Shown here one piece after another: positions 1-11,250 of a DNA stretch of 64,000 nucleotides. The position numbers and the translations under genes were made by a program. The stretch lies in contig NC_071669.1 in assembly GCF_028554725.1 (NCBI RefSeq), positions 25,581,001 to 25,645,000 of the forward strand, given 5' to 3'. Within the stretch, counting starts at the first letter, position 1. Each line of letters opens with the position of its first letter. The notes below the pieces were generated by a model that had not been told where the DNA came from, searched no databases, and saw nothing but the letters and a program-made list of their open reading frames with translations. This DNA is from Zeugodacus cucurbitae. Taxonomy: Eukaryota > Arthropoda > Insecta > Diptera > Tephritidae.

Positions 1-1290
1 GGAGGTATCGATGACGGTGTTACATCAACAACAAATATGAATACCGTGCCAATATTCGATTGGCCACGTCTGCAGACCTTTCAACAGTAGCATTTGCTAC
101 GACCAGAGCCCTGACACTACCCATTAAGTACATAACTAACTGTTAATGCTCAAATAAGATCCTTAACATAACGGAAATATCGCTGTTAATAGCCGTGAAG
201 TCAAGTGCATTTCTACTTTTCTTGTGTATCATAGGAATAAGAAAATGTCTACATACATATAAGCATAAAATAAGCAGTTTTTGACCGAGTGACCGAGTAA
301 CCGACAACACCAAAATGTTCTTGGTCATTTGTATTTGGTCGCCACTGTAACAAATGAACTCTAGTTTTAAGATGTGTAAAATTTAGTCATACTCGTAAGT
401 TTAAGTCTAGTCGTTAACGTGTTTATATTCTTATTGTCCATATCATATGCGCGCAACTGTTATGCGTCTACAAATTGTAATGTTTTATGTATAATTATCC
501 AGTATTTTACTTGAACTACTTCTAAACTAATGGACTCTAATGCATGTTTCACTAATTTAACAAATTTCATTTTAACACATTTCTTTAATTAACTCAAATT
601 AGTTTTACGTTTGATGCCTCAAATATTATTTTTAATTTACTCGTATTATTATTATTAATATTATTACAATTATTATGTTATCAACTTTCTTGTCAATTGT
701 CACATAATATTTTTTTTGAATTAAAGTGAATTGTTTATTATACAAATATTTTTGCTGTTTTGTTACTTTTTTCACGCATTGGTAGTTTCTTCTGTTCCAA
801 ATTTGGCTTTTATTTTTGTTGAGACCACAACCACTTCCACAGAATCAAAGTGCCTTAAATCGTTTTTATTACAAAAGGAATGAAAATATTTTAATAATAT
901 TTATGTACTATATAAGTATTTTTAACTAGAAGAAAATTAAAAATGTTGCAATTACAATTGAAGTATTTTAAATAAATGCAAAGGAACAGAAAATAAAAAC
1001 AATTAAAAATTTATAATTTAATGTTCTTATTACACTTAAAATTACCGACTGTGTGACTGTGATTCGGTTTAGCAAACGTTCTACAATCACTCAACACAAA
1101 ATTCTTGATGAGTTGATTAGTAATGATGTTAGATGAATGATTTTAAATTGCTGCCTCTTTCAAATGGTTGAAGATACGAGTGTGTTGAAGTTCTCGGAAT
1201 TTATCGTATCAACCGTCGCGATAGATGAATCTCACGTTAATGTTCCAGCATTGTTGCAGCCTCATCGAGGCAGATATAAAATTAATAAGA
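1..1290. other. AT-rich intergenic DNA, nothing recognised
   Basis: I see no gene, transposon end or RNA gene here. The sequence is very AT-rich with many short homopolymer runs. A short open frame begins at 1137, but its last third lies inside the INE-1-like element that starts near 1291, so it is not a credible gene. Confidence 0.5.
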
Positions 1291-1403
1291 AACAAGAAAA
1301 AACGTTAAGCTATATTAGCTTCTTCTTAGCCCTTCACAGGTACATTTCTTTTAGTAACTATGTGTTTAAGCAAATCTATACACGTAAGAAAAAGTAAATA
1401 AAA

Positions 1404-2574
1404 ACAAGTAAGGAAGGGCTAAGTTCGGGTGTAACCGAACATTTTTTACTCTCGCAATTTATTTATTTAGTTTTATTTATATTACATAATACACAATTTG
1501 ACCCACATATTCGTCATATATATATTGTATAAAGTCCGTTGAAAGTTGGAAACCATAATATTAGGTTAGAAGCACCGAGGTCCTTGTGTTCGATATATGG
1601 GGCCTTAAAAACCTATGGTCCGATTTCGGCAATTTTTAGAATTGGGCTGCCACACTATTCACATAGTATTTGAGCAAAGTTCTGCACTGATGTTTTCACT
1701 AGTGCTTACTTTATATATTGTAAAGTAAACGATTCAGATCATTTTCTAAGTTCTGGTATATAGGAAGTAGGCGTGGTTGTGAAGCGATTTGGCCAATTTT
1801 CATAACATATTATTGGAAGGAAACTATTACAAACCAAGTTTCATTGAAATCGGTCGAGTAGTTCCTGAGATATGGTTTTTGACCCATAAGTGGGCGATGC
1901 CACGCCCATTTTCCATTTTGTAAAAAAATCTGAGTGCAGCTTTCATCTGCTATTTCTTATGTGAAATTTAGTGTTTCTGACGCTTTTCGTTAGTGAGTTA
2001 ACCCACTTTTAGTAATTTTCAACCTAACTTTAGTATGGGAGATGGGCGTGGTTATTATCTGATTTCTTTCATTTTTGGACTGTATTAGGAAGTGTCTAAA
2101 AAAATGATTGCAGAAAGTTTGGTTTATATAGCTCTATTGGTTTGCGAGATATGTACAAAAAACTTAGTAGAGGGCGGGGCCACGCCCACTTCCGCGATCC
2201 TTCATACCAAATTTTATTTCCATAGCTTTATTTATGGCTAGTTATGGCACTTTATGTGTTTTCGATTTTCGCCATTTTGTGGGCGTGGCAGTGGTCCGAT
2301 TTTGCTCATCGAAAGCAACTTTTCTATGGTGCCAAGAAATAAGTGTGCCAAGTTTCATCAAGATATCTTAATTTTTACTCAAGTTACAGCTTGCACAGAC
2401 GGACGGACGGACGGGCAGACAGACATTCGGATTTGAACTGCACTCTTCGCCCTGATCACTTTGGTATATATAACCCTTTATCTACCTCGTTTAGTTTTGG
2501 GTCTAACAAACAACCGTTATGTGAACAAAACTATAATACTCTCTTTAGCAACTTTTGTTGCGAGAGTATAAAAA
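1404..2574 (+). mobile_element. DINE-1-like element, family A, full length
   Basis: It starts ACAAGTAAGGAAGGGC, followed by a short palindrome TTCGGGTGTAACCGAA and TTTATACTCTCGCAA. It ends with the hairpin-forming CTCTCTTTAGC..GCGAGAGTATAAAAA, so the 5' subterminal block is repeated inverted at the 3' end. The interior has several 'cgtggttNtGAACCGATTTGGCC' type blocks and a GACGGACGGACGG run near 2400. No transposase or Rep/helicase frame is present, so it is non-autonomous. Copies of the same family are at 49642-50813 and 57635-58856. It lies inside the family B element at 1291-3190, in an A-rich target without a visible target duplication, as expected for Helentron-type insertion. Confidence 0.8.
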
Positions 2575-2981
2575 GAAAACATTTTATTAATACTTTTTAG
2601 CCGGGTTGTTTGCTAGAAGCATTAAGGTTATATAGTTAACCGATCTGAACAATTTCTTCGGAGATTATATTATTACCTTAAGCAGTAATCCATGTCAAAT
2701 TTCGTGAAGATATGTAGTAAAATGCGGAAGTTTTCCATTCAAGCCCTTGATTCCGATCGTTCAGTTTGTATGGCAGCTATATGATATAGTGGTCCGATAT
2801 CGACAGTTCCGACAAATGAGCAGCTTATTGAAGAGAAAATAACATCTGCAAAATTTCAAAACGATGTCTTAAAAACTGAAGGACTAGTTCGTATATATAC
2901 AGACGGACAGACAGACGGACATGGCTAAATCGACTCAGCTCAACATACTGATCATTTATATATGTACTTTATAGGGTCTCC

Positions 2982-3112
2982 GGTGGAGAGCGACCTGGTT
3001 ACACTTGGGATCTCCAACTGGCGCCGAACTGCGAAGGAGAGAGAGAGGTGGCGCACTATCGTCGATTCGGCTATAACCGGCTAAACGGTTGCAACGCCAA
3101 TCAAATACATAC
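2982..3112 (+). mobile_element. 131-bp 5'-truncated RTE retrotransposon tail
   Basis: This piece matches the last ~130 bp of the RTE elements at 29575-32486 and 39141-42136, including the end of the reading frame (..VDSAITG-stop) and a CATA-type tail. The 11-bp sequence ATAGGGTCTCC occurs on both sides (2971-2981 and 3113-3123), a clean target-site duplication that shows insertion by target-primed reverse transcription. Confidence 0.9.
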
Positions 3113-3182
3113 ATAGGGTCTCCGACGCTTCCTTCTGGGTGTTACAAACATCGTGACAAACTTAATATACCCTGTCTGTTCA

Positions 3183-3330
3183 GGGTATAACACGTAAGAA
3201 ATGGCTATGTTCGGATGCAACCGAACATTTCATTCTCTCGCAATTTATTGATGAAATTTGATCCATATATTCGGCACAAGTCCAAACCGATTTCACTCAC
3301 TTTCACCACCAAGGTAATTTAATTTCAGCC
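3183..3330 (+). mobile_element. DINE-1-like fragment, subfamily A3 5' end
   Basis: Starts immediately after the 3' hairpin of the family B element. It carries the 5' palindrome variant GTTCGGATGCAACCGAAC and CTCTCGCAATTTATTGATG, then ACCGATTTCACTC and TTTCACCACCAAG. The same order is found at 62353-62585. The rest of the element is missing. Confidence 0.6.
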
Positions 3331-3574
3331 AATATTTGAACAGATAATTTCATAAAAACGTCCTATGTTAGTCTGACTGTCCACTACCTGAAAAAGACGA
3401 TGTTGTCCATCGTTTATTAGAACTGTTTGCGTTTAAAGGAGAAAGCTACAAAATATATCATATATAATATTAAACGTCGATTCTTCCTTGCGCTTGTTGA
3501 CGCGCCAATATTTGGTATTCGAAACGAATGCTCGACATGCGAAGACTGGAAATTTGTATTGAATTTATCACAAC

Positions 3575-3800
3575 ATGTTCGATTTTGTTGTGAATTTTTG
3601 GATCAGGAGACAGCTTGACTTAATGAATTTTCCTGTGATGGAGTCTGGTACTGCTGGAATAGACGTACATAATTTTGACATCGAGGCTGGAGGTGCATCA
3701 TCTTTGGCCACATCGTCTCTTCCGTCGGAGCAAGCCAGCGATATGTTGAAAAATAAATCCCTATCATCTTAAATCGAACACTCATCTTCGTCATCACCAG
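3575..3800 (-). pseudogene. decayed RTE endonuclease fragment
   Basis: Read on the minus strand, short blocks line up with the endonuclease part of the RTE copy at 39141-42136. GATCAGGAGACAGC is followed by GGAGTCTGGTACT, and then by CACATCGTCTCTTCCGTCGG and CAGCGATATGTTGAA. These blocks stand closer together than in the intact copy, so about 150-200 bp have been lost, and all frames are broken. No endonuclease catalytic motif survives complete. This is an old, silent remnant; I am confident of the homology but not of its exact ends. Confidence 0.6.
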
Positions 3801-4224
3801 GGGGTTCCTCATACGAAGTTTTGCTTGACTTTTCTTTGGGAAATTTTTTTATGTGGTGGATCCCAACCCATGGAGAGAGGAGATCCGCCTTCTCCATTTA
3901 GCTCGCCTCCAAACGGTTGTTTTGCCCCATACCCAACCTATCCATGAATCCATTGAAAGAAACTTGTACAAGAAGTGAAATTTGTTCAACTTTTATAAGT
4001 CGATTTTAAGAATATCTAAAGTAGTTCTTTGACATCGTTGTCTTGGAGAACCTTATTTTGCTGCATGCTGTATTTTTGTCTCCTCCAACGAACAAGTTAG
4101 GAGGTCGAAAAAAAGGCATTTTTCAAGAATTTTTTCTAAGCAAACGATTTGGTTTATTGATTTGAAACTTGGCAGGTATATTATGACAACTTTAAACTAT
4201 ATTCACATATTTTTTATTGCCAAA
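3801..4224. other. noncoding DNA flanking a LINE insertion
   Basis: No gene seen. The part just before the LINE contains phrases typical of the decayed dispersed repeats in this window (GAAACTTGGCAGGTATATTATG), so the LINE probably landed in an older repeat. Confidence 0.35.
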
Positions 4225-6362
4225 AATAATTCGAACAGCCCATGATAGTTGAGCCAAAAGTATCTCTAACATCTTTTAAAACTAACTGGTTGAAATATAG
4301 AAAATATATCAGTAGCCACATTAATATCGATTTAAAAATAAGTACAGGAAGAGACATTGATGAAAGCGTAATGGAATTCAATGATGTAATAACAAATGCA
4401 GCTGTCTTGGCAACACCTAAAAGAAAAGTTAAGGTTTTTAGAAACATGACTAATAATGAAATAGAAAAGCTTGTAAATGAGAAAAGGCAAGCGAGACGTG
4501 AATGGCAGTTAAGTCGTTCCCCTTCTACTCTGCGTCAACTGAAATCGGCTGCACGTAAGTTAAAAAAAGCACTTAAACGCGATGAAGAATACAATACTGA
4601 AAATTATATAAAGCACCTGTGTCCAAATTCTAGCAAGAAAAACTCCCTTTGGAAAGCCCAAAAGTATTTTAAGCCTCCAGTAGATTCCAAGATGCCTATA
4701 AGACAGTCGAATGGTAATTGGGCGCGCAGTAATGAGGAAAAGGCAAATTGCTTTGCAAATCACCTTGAAAAGGTATTTCAACCCAATGTACCAAAAAACA
4801 ACTTTAAGTTGTCAACTTTGCCCAATATTGCAAACGAGTCAAGCGTGTCTATTAGGACGTCTACTTATGAAATTATCAAGATCCTAAAAGAGCTAAATCC
4901 GAAAAAGTCTTCAGGACACGATAATATTACTCCAAAAATGTTAATTGAGTTGCCAAATATTGCTATATCAGTGCTCTCTTTGCTCTTTAATGCAATTCTT
5001 GGTTTCGGGTACTATCCAACTTCGTGGAAAAAGTCGCAGATCATCATGATAGATAAACCTGGAAAAGACTTAACACAACCATCTTCCTACAGACCAATAA
5101 GTCTCTTACCATGTCTTTCCAAAATATTCGAAAAAGTTTTACTATCAAAAATGTCTCCTTTCCTCCACGAAAATAATATAATACCAACCCATCAATTCGG
5201 GTTTCGTGCTAAACATGGCACAGTAGAGCAAGTGAATAGAATTACAAACGAAATCAGGAAAGCATTCGAGCACAGAGAGTACTGTTCAGCTATTTTTCTC
5301 GATGTAGCTCAGGCGTTCGATAAGGTCTGGCATGAAGGCCTTTTATGGAAAATCAAAAACGTTTTACCTTACGAATTGCATAAAACATTGGAGTCATATT
5401 TAAGAAATAGGAAATTTACGGTTAAAGTAGCAGATTTTATATCAGAAGAACGAGCAATAAGGGCCGGTGTACCTCAGGGCAGTGTATTAGGCCCCACTCT
5501 GTACATAATATATACAGCAGACCTTCCAATAGCTAACAACGTATTGACATCCACTTTTGCGGATGACACAGCCATAGTAAGCCGAAACAAATGCCCCATT
5601 AGAGCATCAAGAGTATTAGAGGAGCACTTAACTTGTGTCGAAGAATGGCTAGCCAACTGGCGTATAAAAATTAATGAGCAAAAATGCAAGCATGTTACAT
5701 TTTCTCTGAGGCCTGAAACATGTCGGACAATTAAAATAAACAATGTGGGAGTATCCCAAGCGAATGAAGTAACTTATCTTGGGATTCACCTGGATCGAAG
5801 GCTTACGTGGCGGAAACATATAGCGAGTAGAGTAACTTGCATGAAGTTAAGAGCAGCAAATTTAAATTGGCTTCTAAACAAAAATTCTAAACTTAGCCTA
5901 GACAACAAAGTCCTGTTATACAATGCAATCATAAAACCGATTTGGATGTATGGTATTCAACTGTGGGGTACGACCTGTGCAACCAACATTGATATAATTC
6001 AGAGATTCCAATCTAAAATGCTTAGAACAATAACGGGTTCACCATGGTACATGCGTAATGAAAATATCCATAAGGATCTTGATATTCCTATGGTAAAGAA
6101 GGAAATAGAGGACAGTAGAAAGAAATATATTTCTAAACTTCGTGAACATCCAAACCCATTGGCAAACGCCTTGGTACATTCCAATCAAACTCGTTTAAAA
6201 AGAAGAGATCTACCTGCCTACTAAAGAGCAACGTTCTGCCAAAAAGCTCAAACACATTCTTGAGCTTACTTAGTTGTAAATAGATTTAAGATTTTAATAC
6301 TTATTGTTAGGCTTTAAACAAAGCAGATTCAATAAATAAAGAAATATTGAAAAAAAAAAATA
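4225..6362 (+). mobile_element. 5'-truncated Jockey-clade LINE
   Basis: The unit consists of the reverse transcriptase frame at 4242-6224, a ~120-bp 3' UTR with AATAAATAAAG, and a poly(A) run at about 6351-6360. The endonuclease domain and any upstream ORF1 are missing, which is the usual result of incomplete reverse transcription. I could not find a convincing target-site duplication because both flanks are A/T-rich. Confidence 0.85.
4242..6224 (+). CDS. LINE ORF2 reverse transcriptase, endonuclease missing
   Basis: A 660-residue uninterrupted frame that copies element RNA into DNA at the insertion site. Visible reverse-transcriptase motifs are YRPISLL (residues 283-289), QFGFR (318-322), the first catalytic Asp in LDVAQAFD (353-360), GVPQGSVLGP (409-418) and FADDTAI (439-445) with the catalytic Asp pair. 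FADD with TAI and the spacing are typical of the Jockey clade of non-LTR retrotransposons. A complete ORF2 of this clade is roughly 850-900 residues and begins with an APE-type endonuclease, which is absent here. The first Met at 4242 is therefore internal, and the protein would normally be part of a longer one. The lack of stops or frameshifts suggests a recent insertion. With no promoter or endonuclease the copy should not move by itself. Confidence 0.9.
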   Translation: MIVEPKVSLTSFKTNWLKYRKYISSHINIDLKISTGRDIDESVMEFNDVITNAAVLATPKRKVKVFRNMTNNEIEKLVNEKRQARREWQLSRSPSTLRQLKSAARKLKKALKRDEEYNTENYIKHLCPNSSKKNSLWKAQKYFKPPVDSKMPIRQSNGNWARSNEEKANCFANHLEKVFQPNVPKNNFKLSTLPNIANESSVSIRTSTYEIIKILKELNPKKSSGHDNITPKMLIELPNIAISVLSLLFNAILGFGYYPTSWKKSQIIMIDKPGKDLTQPSSYRPISLLPCLSKIFEKVLLSKMSPFLHENNIIPTHQFGFRAKHGTVEQVNRITNEIRKAFEHREYCSAIFLDVAQAFDKVWHEGLLWKIKNVLPYELHKTLESYLRNRKFTVKVADFISEERAIRAGVPQGSVLGPTLYIIYTADLPIANNVLTSTFADDTAIVSRNKCPIRASRVLEEHLTCVEEWLANWRIKINEQKCKHVTFSLRPETCRTIKINNVGVSQANEVTYLGIHLDRRLTWRKHIASRVTCMKLRAANLNWLLNKNSKLSLDNKVLLYNAIIKPIWMYGIQLWGTTCATNIDIIQRFQSKMLRTITGSPWYMRNENIHKDLDIPMVKKEIEDSRKKYISKLREHPNPLANALVHSNQTRLKRRDLPAY

Positions 6363-6676
6363 ATAATAATTATCGGGAACGTTGATATTGCCAATTTTGC
6401 AGAGGTCAGCAAAAAAAGGTCTCTTGCGGTGAGCACGATATCTCTGGACTGGATCATCTAAATTGCAAAAACCAAATAAATTTCATTAATATAATAAATA
6501 ATCTAGTGATTGATCGAAGGAATTAGCAAAAAAAAAATTTTAACAAAATGGCGGCTACTCAAAGCAAAATGATCGATTTTCCACCAAAATTCGGGTCTTT
6601 AATTGTTTATAAAAATAAGAAATATTCATCGGATGGGGAAATCCTTCGATTAATTACTAAAAAATATAGTTAATAG
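6363..6676. other. decayed repeat, no gene
   Basis: Follows the LINE poly(A). Contains GAGCACGATATCTCTGG and similar phrases that resemble noncoding tephritid repeats, but I cannot assign it. Confidence 0.3.
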
Positions 6677-6678
6677 TA

Positions 6679-7026
6679 TGTTTACATATGAAAATAATCT
6701 CGTTCTAAGCTCGTTCAATAATCTAACCGTTTACATATAGCCAAATGAGATTATCAATTGTCAAAGGTGTTGCATTTGTTGTTGTATTACACATATTTCT
6801 CTCGCTGTCGGCCATTGTTGTTTACATTTCCATTTGACATTTCTCCTTTTCTTCGCAAAATTATCGATAAACCTAGGAATAACACCGAAAATCTAGTTGT
6901 ATAAAACGAGATAATTTTATAATTTCGGATTATCCAGAGAGGAATTTTGTATGGGAAATCTCGTTTCTTAATTACAGATTATCGAGTTAAGCTCGTAAAT
7001 GGAGACAATCTCGTTATATGTAAACA
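6679..7026. mobile_element. 348-bp palindromic MITE with TA target site
   Basis: The ends are inverted repeats: TGTTTACATAT at 6679 and ATATGTAAACA ending at 7026. Further imperfect inversion carries AATCTCGTT and AAGCTCGTTcaATAATCT inwards. Both sides have TA (6677-6678 and 7027-7028), the target of Tc1/mariner-type elements. No coding frame is present. Non-autonomous. Confidence 0.7.
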
Positions 7027-7034
7027 TAGTATAA

Positions 7035-7190
7035 GACTCTTGTGTAAAAATTTCAGACCGATCGGTTCATCCGTTTCTGAGAAATCTTGATCACCGACTT
7101 TGAAAACACCGTTTCGAGAAATACGAGTTTAAAGTTTTGAAAGCACAAGAAAACGAAAAAAAATCGATTTTTTGAAAATCCTAACTGTAT
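7035..7190 (+). repeat. dispersed noncoding repeat, family D, diverged copy
   Basis: Contains the phrase series TTTCAGACCGATCGG, GAGAAATCTTGATCACCGAC and GAGTTTAAAGTTTTGAAA. It parallels GAGAAATCATATCCACCGAC at about 38570 and GCGAAATCTTGTCCACCGAC at about 45800. It has no coding capacity and its ends are not defined. Confidence 0.45.
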
Positions 7191-7329
7191 ATAACCCCTT
7201 AATATCCTTCAACGAAAGTGATAAACGTCTCATTTAAAGTGAAAGCAAATCTCTAATGTCATGTTACATCAGTGAGGTGGATGTCATCAGCAAATCGATC
7301 AGTCAAACACCTCTAACTCTTTTAGTGTT

Positions 7330-7560
7330 TATCACGTTTTTTGTTTATATGGAGGGTGGATCTGGTTATTAGCCGATTTCACTAAAAGGAAATGTTTCTA
7401 GAAAGTCTGCTTTATAAAGGTTTGGTAATTTGAGAGTTACAAATTGTAAAAATTGTATCCGTTGTTTTGTGGGCGTGACAATCGGACGATTTCATCCATC
7501 TGCAAGCAATTCCAAGTTTCATTAAGATATCTCAATTTTTATTATTTTTTTATGACATCT
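7330..7560 (+). mobile_element. decayed DINE-1-like family A fragment
   Basis: Interior family A blocks in the right order but heavily mutated: GTTATTAGCCGATTTCACT, TTTTGTGGGCGTGACA, then CAAGTTTCATTAAGATATCT. Both ends are missing. Confidence 0.55.
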
Positions 7561-8639
7561 GGTGATACTCAGTTCAGATCATCAACTAACTACTGTAAAG
7601 TTATAAAGTGATCCGCAACGTCATAAACGAAACGAACTATGAAATTGCCATAGTAAGACCTTTACAATGTCGTTAACTATATTATCATAGAGAGAATGGA
7701 AACTTTAATTTACACTATTATTCACTAGACCATCTCAATTAATGCAGAAAGCCGAATTCTTCTGTTAATGAGGTCAGTTTGATGAATTCTATCCACTACA
7801 GCACTCAGCTGAATACAAGGAAAAGGAAATGTGCTGAAATGAGGCGGATGTGGCGGCGGCGGTAAGCAAATGAACTTGAAATCAATTTATCACCACTGCA
7901 CCTGTTTGTCACGATTAGCTCTGCTGCAATCGCGTTCATAAGCACTCAAAGATGAGTCCTTGCGGACATATTCCTACTCCTACATTGTTGGTAAATATGC
8001 ACGTGTACATACAAGTGTGTGTGTACAACAAACGGAGCGGATAGATAAACAGAAAAAGCATTGAGGTACATAAGACTAATGTTGCCTGCGTGCCATATGC
8101 CAAAGTAAACAGCACACAGCTGCCGCTGATGGTCAGTGGTCCTTCAACTTGACGCACGGCACTGCACGGCCCGGCACGAGTTACTAGTTAGTTACGTGCC
8201 CGCAACGCCGAAGACAGCGAGCAAAAAGTAAAAACTGACGACTGCCGACAGACAACGCGCTGCAAGAGGAAGAGGATGCGCAGTGTCCCATCCAATGAAA
8301 ATGAATCACAACAAAAAATGAACGCTTTTAAATTAAATTTGCATGCAATTTATAAAGAAGTATGGAGAAAAGAATGTTAGGAGATATTTCACGTGGAAAA
8401 CGCAACTATGATGGCCAACAAGTTTCGAAATAACGGGTTTACATCGAACAAAATTTAGTACTAGGAAGGTGAACAATATCTTTAATTTGCATTTGGAGCT
8501 TATTTTATTTTAAATATAAAAACCGAGTAAGTTCTCCAAAAAAGAAACTATTTACAATGTTGATCTAGTCGATAATATCAATATTGGTTGGTTAGTTGAA
8601 AAAGGAGGCAAATTGAGCTTGACCGCAAGCGGCCGCACT
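7561..8639. other. intergenic region with a GC-richer island
   Basis: No protein frame can be supported. 7830-8320 is noticeably richer in G and C than its surroundings. It holds a possible splice donor (GGCGGCG|GTAAGC near 7862) and CA-rich sequence near 8170-8290. It could be a 5' UTR, promoter or old exon of a host gene, but there is no direct support. Confidence 0.3.
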
Positions 8640-9300
8640 TAGGCCATAATTAAGCAGATTGAGCTTCCCACAGGTACCCTGATAAGCGTCACTTAAATGA
8701 CTCGGTTGATTTGATGATACTTCTAAGTTTTTTCATACCTGCTGTCCACTTTCTCTTAGGTTAGAGTATTGGGAACCGTGGAAAGTGAACCGACTGAAGG
8801 CTGGGAATTGGCAAAGATGGTCTAGGATCTCATCATCCCCCACACACGCCTTGCATTCTGCCGGTTCTGCTATACCAAATCTCTGTAGGTGGCTTAGTTC
8901 TCTTCAGCCATAATTGCCTATCCATAAAAATATTAATGGACCTGTTGAATAGTATCGTTTGTCCATTCTTCTCTTCACGGTCTCAGTTTCCCGGTCACTA
9001 AACCAATATATTCCGAGTTCTATGACAAGATCTAGTATGATACCATGCCCACATTGGTGCAGAGTTTGAGTCCTGTGAAAATCTTTAGCCGATTATCTGT
9101 GAGCGCTGCATCATACTTCACTTGAATGTGTATTGACCGGATATCTGGGATAACCTCTAGAGCCTTTGTCGAAGTTGTTTTTTTAACACCTTCGTCAGGA
9201 AAATGGATGTCAATTTTTAGTCTCTGAGGTTAGCCATGGCGAATGTCTTGAAATGTTTTTAGTGCTTGAACTTTTGGATTTATAATGTTGGTCATTAATA
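8640..9300 (-). pseudogene. decayed LINE 3' end with zinc knuckle
   Basis: On the minus strand one frame reads RFGIAEPAECKACVGDD and continues through LDHLCQFPAF. The C-x2-C-x10-H-x2-C pattern followed by FPAF is the C-terminal knuckle of insect LINEs of the I/R1/Loa type, which lies after RNase H. The flanking sequence is frameshifted, so this is a relic. Five other relics of the same kind lie at 10985, 23930, 26345, 36130 and 44215. Confidence 0.6.
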
Positions 9301-10984
9301 ATTGTTTTCGAACACATCCGACTTTTCCAAAAAGGCATGAAAAGGTTTTTAAAATGTTTTTAGTTTAGATCTACTAAGATCGAACTTTACAACTGATTGC
9401 CCACTTAGTACAAGCATAGTGAAGGCCTACGACTGTAACGAAACTTATTCTATACCACTGCTGTTACGCGTGAAAATGGCGCGCTTTGTCTAGCGATTGT
9501 TTAGGAAAAGTTTTCCACGCAACTAAGACAGCAAACATTCCACATATCGCGAAGGCAGTCGTTGCACATCAAGTGATAACACGCTCGTAGCAATTCGCCC
9601 ACTAACTGATAAGACGATGCCCGAGTGACAAGCAGAGCTTTTCATTTGTGGCTGCAAATTGCGTGGAGCTTTTTCAAGCGAAGTATAAAAGTAAAAATAA
9701 ATACCGTGCAACCATATGTTCGATGTCGTCGCTAACTGTTTATTTGGTTGGCTGCATGCTAACGGGACTTTGCCGACACATTTGTTGTCCTGCTGTCAAC
9801 CAACGCTGGTGTTAACCTGCTGCTACATTCGGAATAAATGTGCGCATTTGCTACAAATAAATTATTTCATTTATATTTATTGAGATAAAAGTAAATTAAT
9901 GAAAAAATATATAATAATTTTAAAAATTTAGTGAAATTTTTTAGAAACAATATTAATGATAAAATTTCATACGGAATTACATATTGCTTGAAATATAATA
10001 CTTGAATACAGTGTATGGTGTGCATAACGGCATGAATAATTAATAAAGTATTTAAAATTAATAAAAAATGAAACATAGTACATATTAAAATATAATACAT
10101 TTTTGAAGTGTTTTGTGAATAAAAATATTTTCACGCTGCATGTGTTGGCGAAATGATTTGACTTAACTAATTTACCAACAACTACTTGCGCCTAAAATAA
10201 CAACAATATTATTTGAAAAACTACATTATTGTGGACGGTTTTTGAAAACTTTTGCCAAATTTGGTAAGTAAGCAGCTCACTTATGTATTTAAAGCATTTA
10301 ATTTGTTATAACTGTTGCAATATCGTAGAAATATTGAACTGTTGCCGTTTCCGTTTCTGTTTCTGTAAGCGAATATTCCAAATTCAAATCTATTCTGTGT
10401 TGAAACGCTGGAAATAATTCGTAGCAAAAGCTAATAATATCGTGCTATATTTCGCCAATAACTGGCAGCTGATAACCGCTAAAACAACCCCTCCGCCAAC
10501 CCTTTCACCACAATTCGAGTGCATTAACTACAACTAAGCGAAATGCGTAAGCAATTAAATTTACATACTCACAATATATATATACATATATATATAAGCG
10601 AATTAGTGTGTATTTGTATGAACATATGTGTACATATATAATTAGCTATATATGTATTTACATTTGAATATGTTGTTTGAAATAGGAAACGATAATAAAT
10701 GGGAGCGAAGTGAGTGCTATCTCTATACGCCCAGAAGTAGGCAGTAAAAATCAGACTGTGAACAAGCAGCGCTAGCACCCAGCAGGTAATACCTTGTCAC
10801 TTGAAGAATTCAGTTGCAGTCTAACATGCGTGCTTCTCGCTGGTGACTAATTCCTGAGTTGTTTTAAAGTACTTGTACATAAGTTGTTATAAACAGCAAA
10901 CTCACTAATTATAATAAAAAACCACTTGGAAAAATGTTTATTCAGCAGAACAACAACAACAACGTTTACATCTCCTTAGTCATA
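9301..10984. other. AT-rich intergenic DNA, nothing recognised
   Basis: No gene, TIR pair or LINE motif seen. 9420-9840 is less AT-rich, and 10574-10640 has TATATA/CATATG microsatellite-like sequence. Confidence 0.4.
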
Positions 10985-11250
10985 GGGGTTCCAATTGGAA
11001 TTCTCCCATCGGTATCCGCGCTGTAAGGTTAAAAATCTTACCGGATGCTAGCTGTAGAAGTTGCATGGAAGAGTACGAGGTGGAATCATCTCGTCACTTT
11101 CTTCTGGAATTTCCCGCCTTTGCGAGATCAAGAAAAATATTTGTCGGATTTCACTCTATCGAACAACTGCGCGAAATAGCGTATATAGAATTCCAAAACC
11201 TCTGCAGTATGTAGTATGTTCAGAACGCTTTCTCGAATCCTAATTCCTAA
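10985..11250 (+). pseudogene. decayed LINE zinc-knuckle fragment
   Basis: The frame around 11045-11210 reads CRSCMEEYEVESSRHFLLEF, followed by PAFARSR and a diverged tail. This is the C-x2-C..H knuckle plus FPAFARSR block of LINE ORF2 C-termini, preceded by a degraded LTGC. The last knuckle Cys is replaced and the region upstream is missing, so it is not functional. Confidence 0.6.

Larger units (their letters stand above)
1291..3190 (+). mobile_element. INE-1/DINE-1-like element, family B, interrupted by two insertions
   Basis: The 5' part (1291-1403) and the remainder (2575-3190) together match the uninterrupted copy at 13391-13988 read on the minus strand. Diagnostic pieces are the 5' AACAAGAAAAAACGTTAA, an internal run of GACGGACA units followed by ATGGCTAAATCGACTC, and a 3' hairpin ATACCCTG..CAGGGTAT followed by AA. 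This order is that of Drosophila INE-1/DINE-1 non-autonomous rolling-circle elements, recognised from knowledge of that family. No protein is expected. Two younger insertions sit inside it: a family A element at 1404-2574 and an RTE tail at 2982-3112. Confidence 0.8.
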
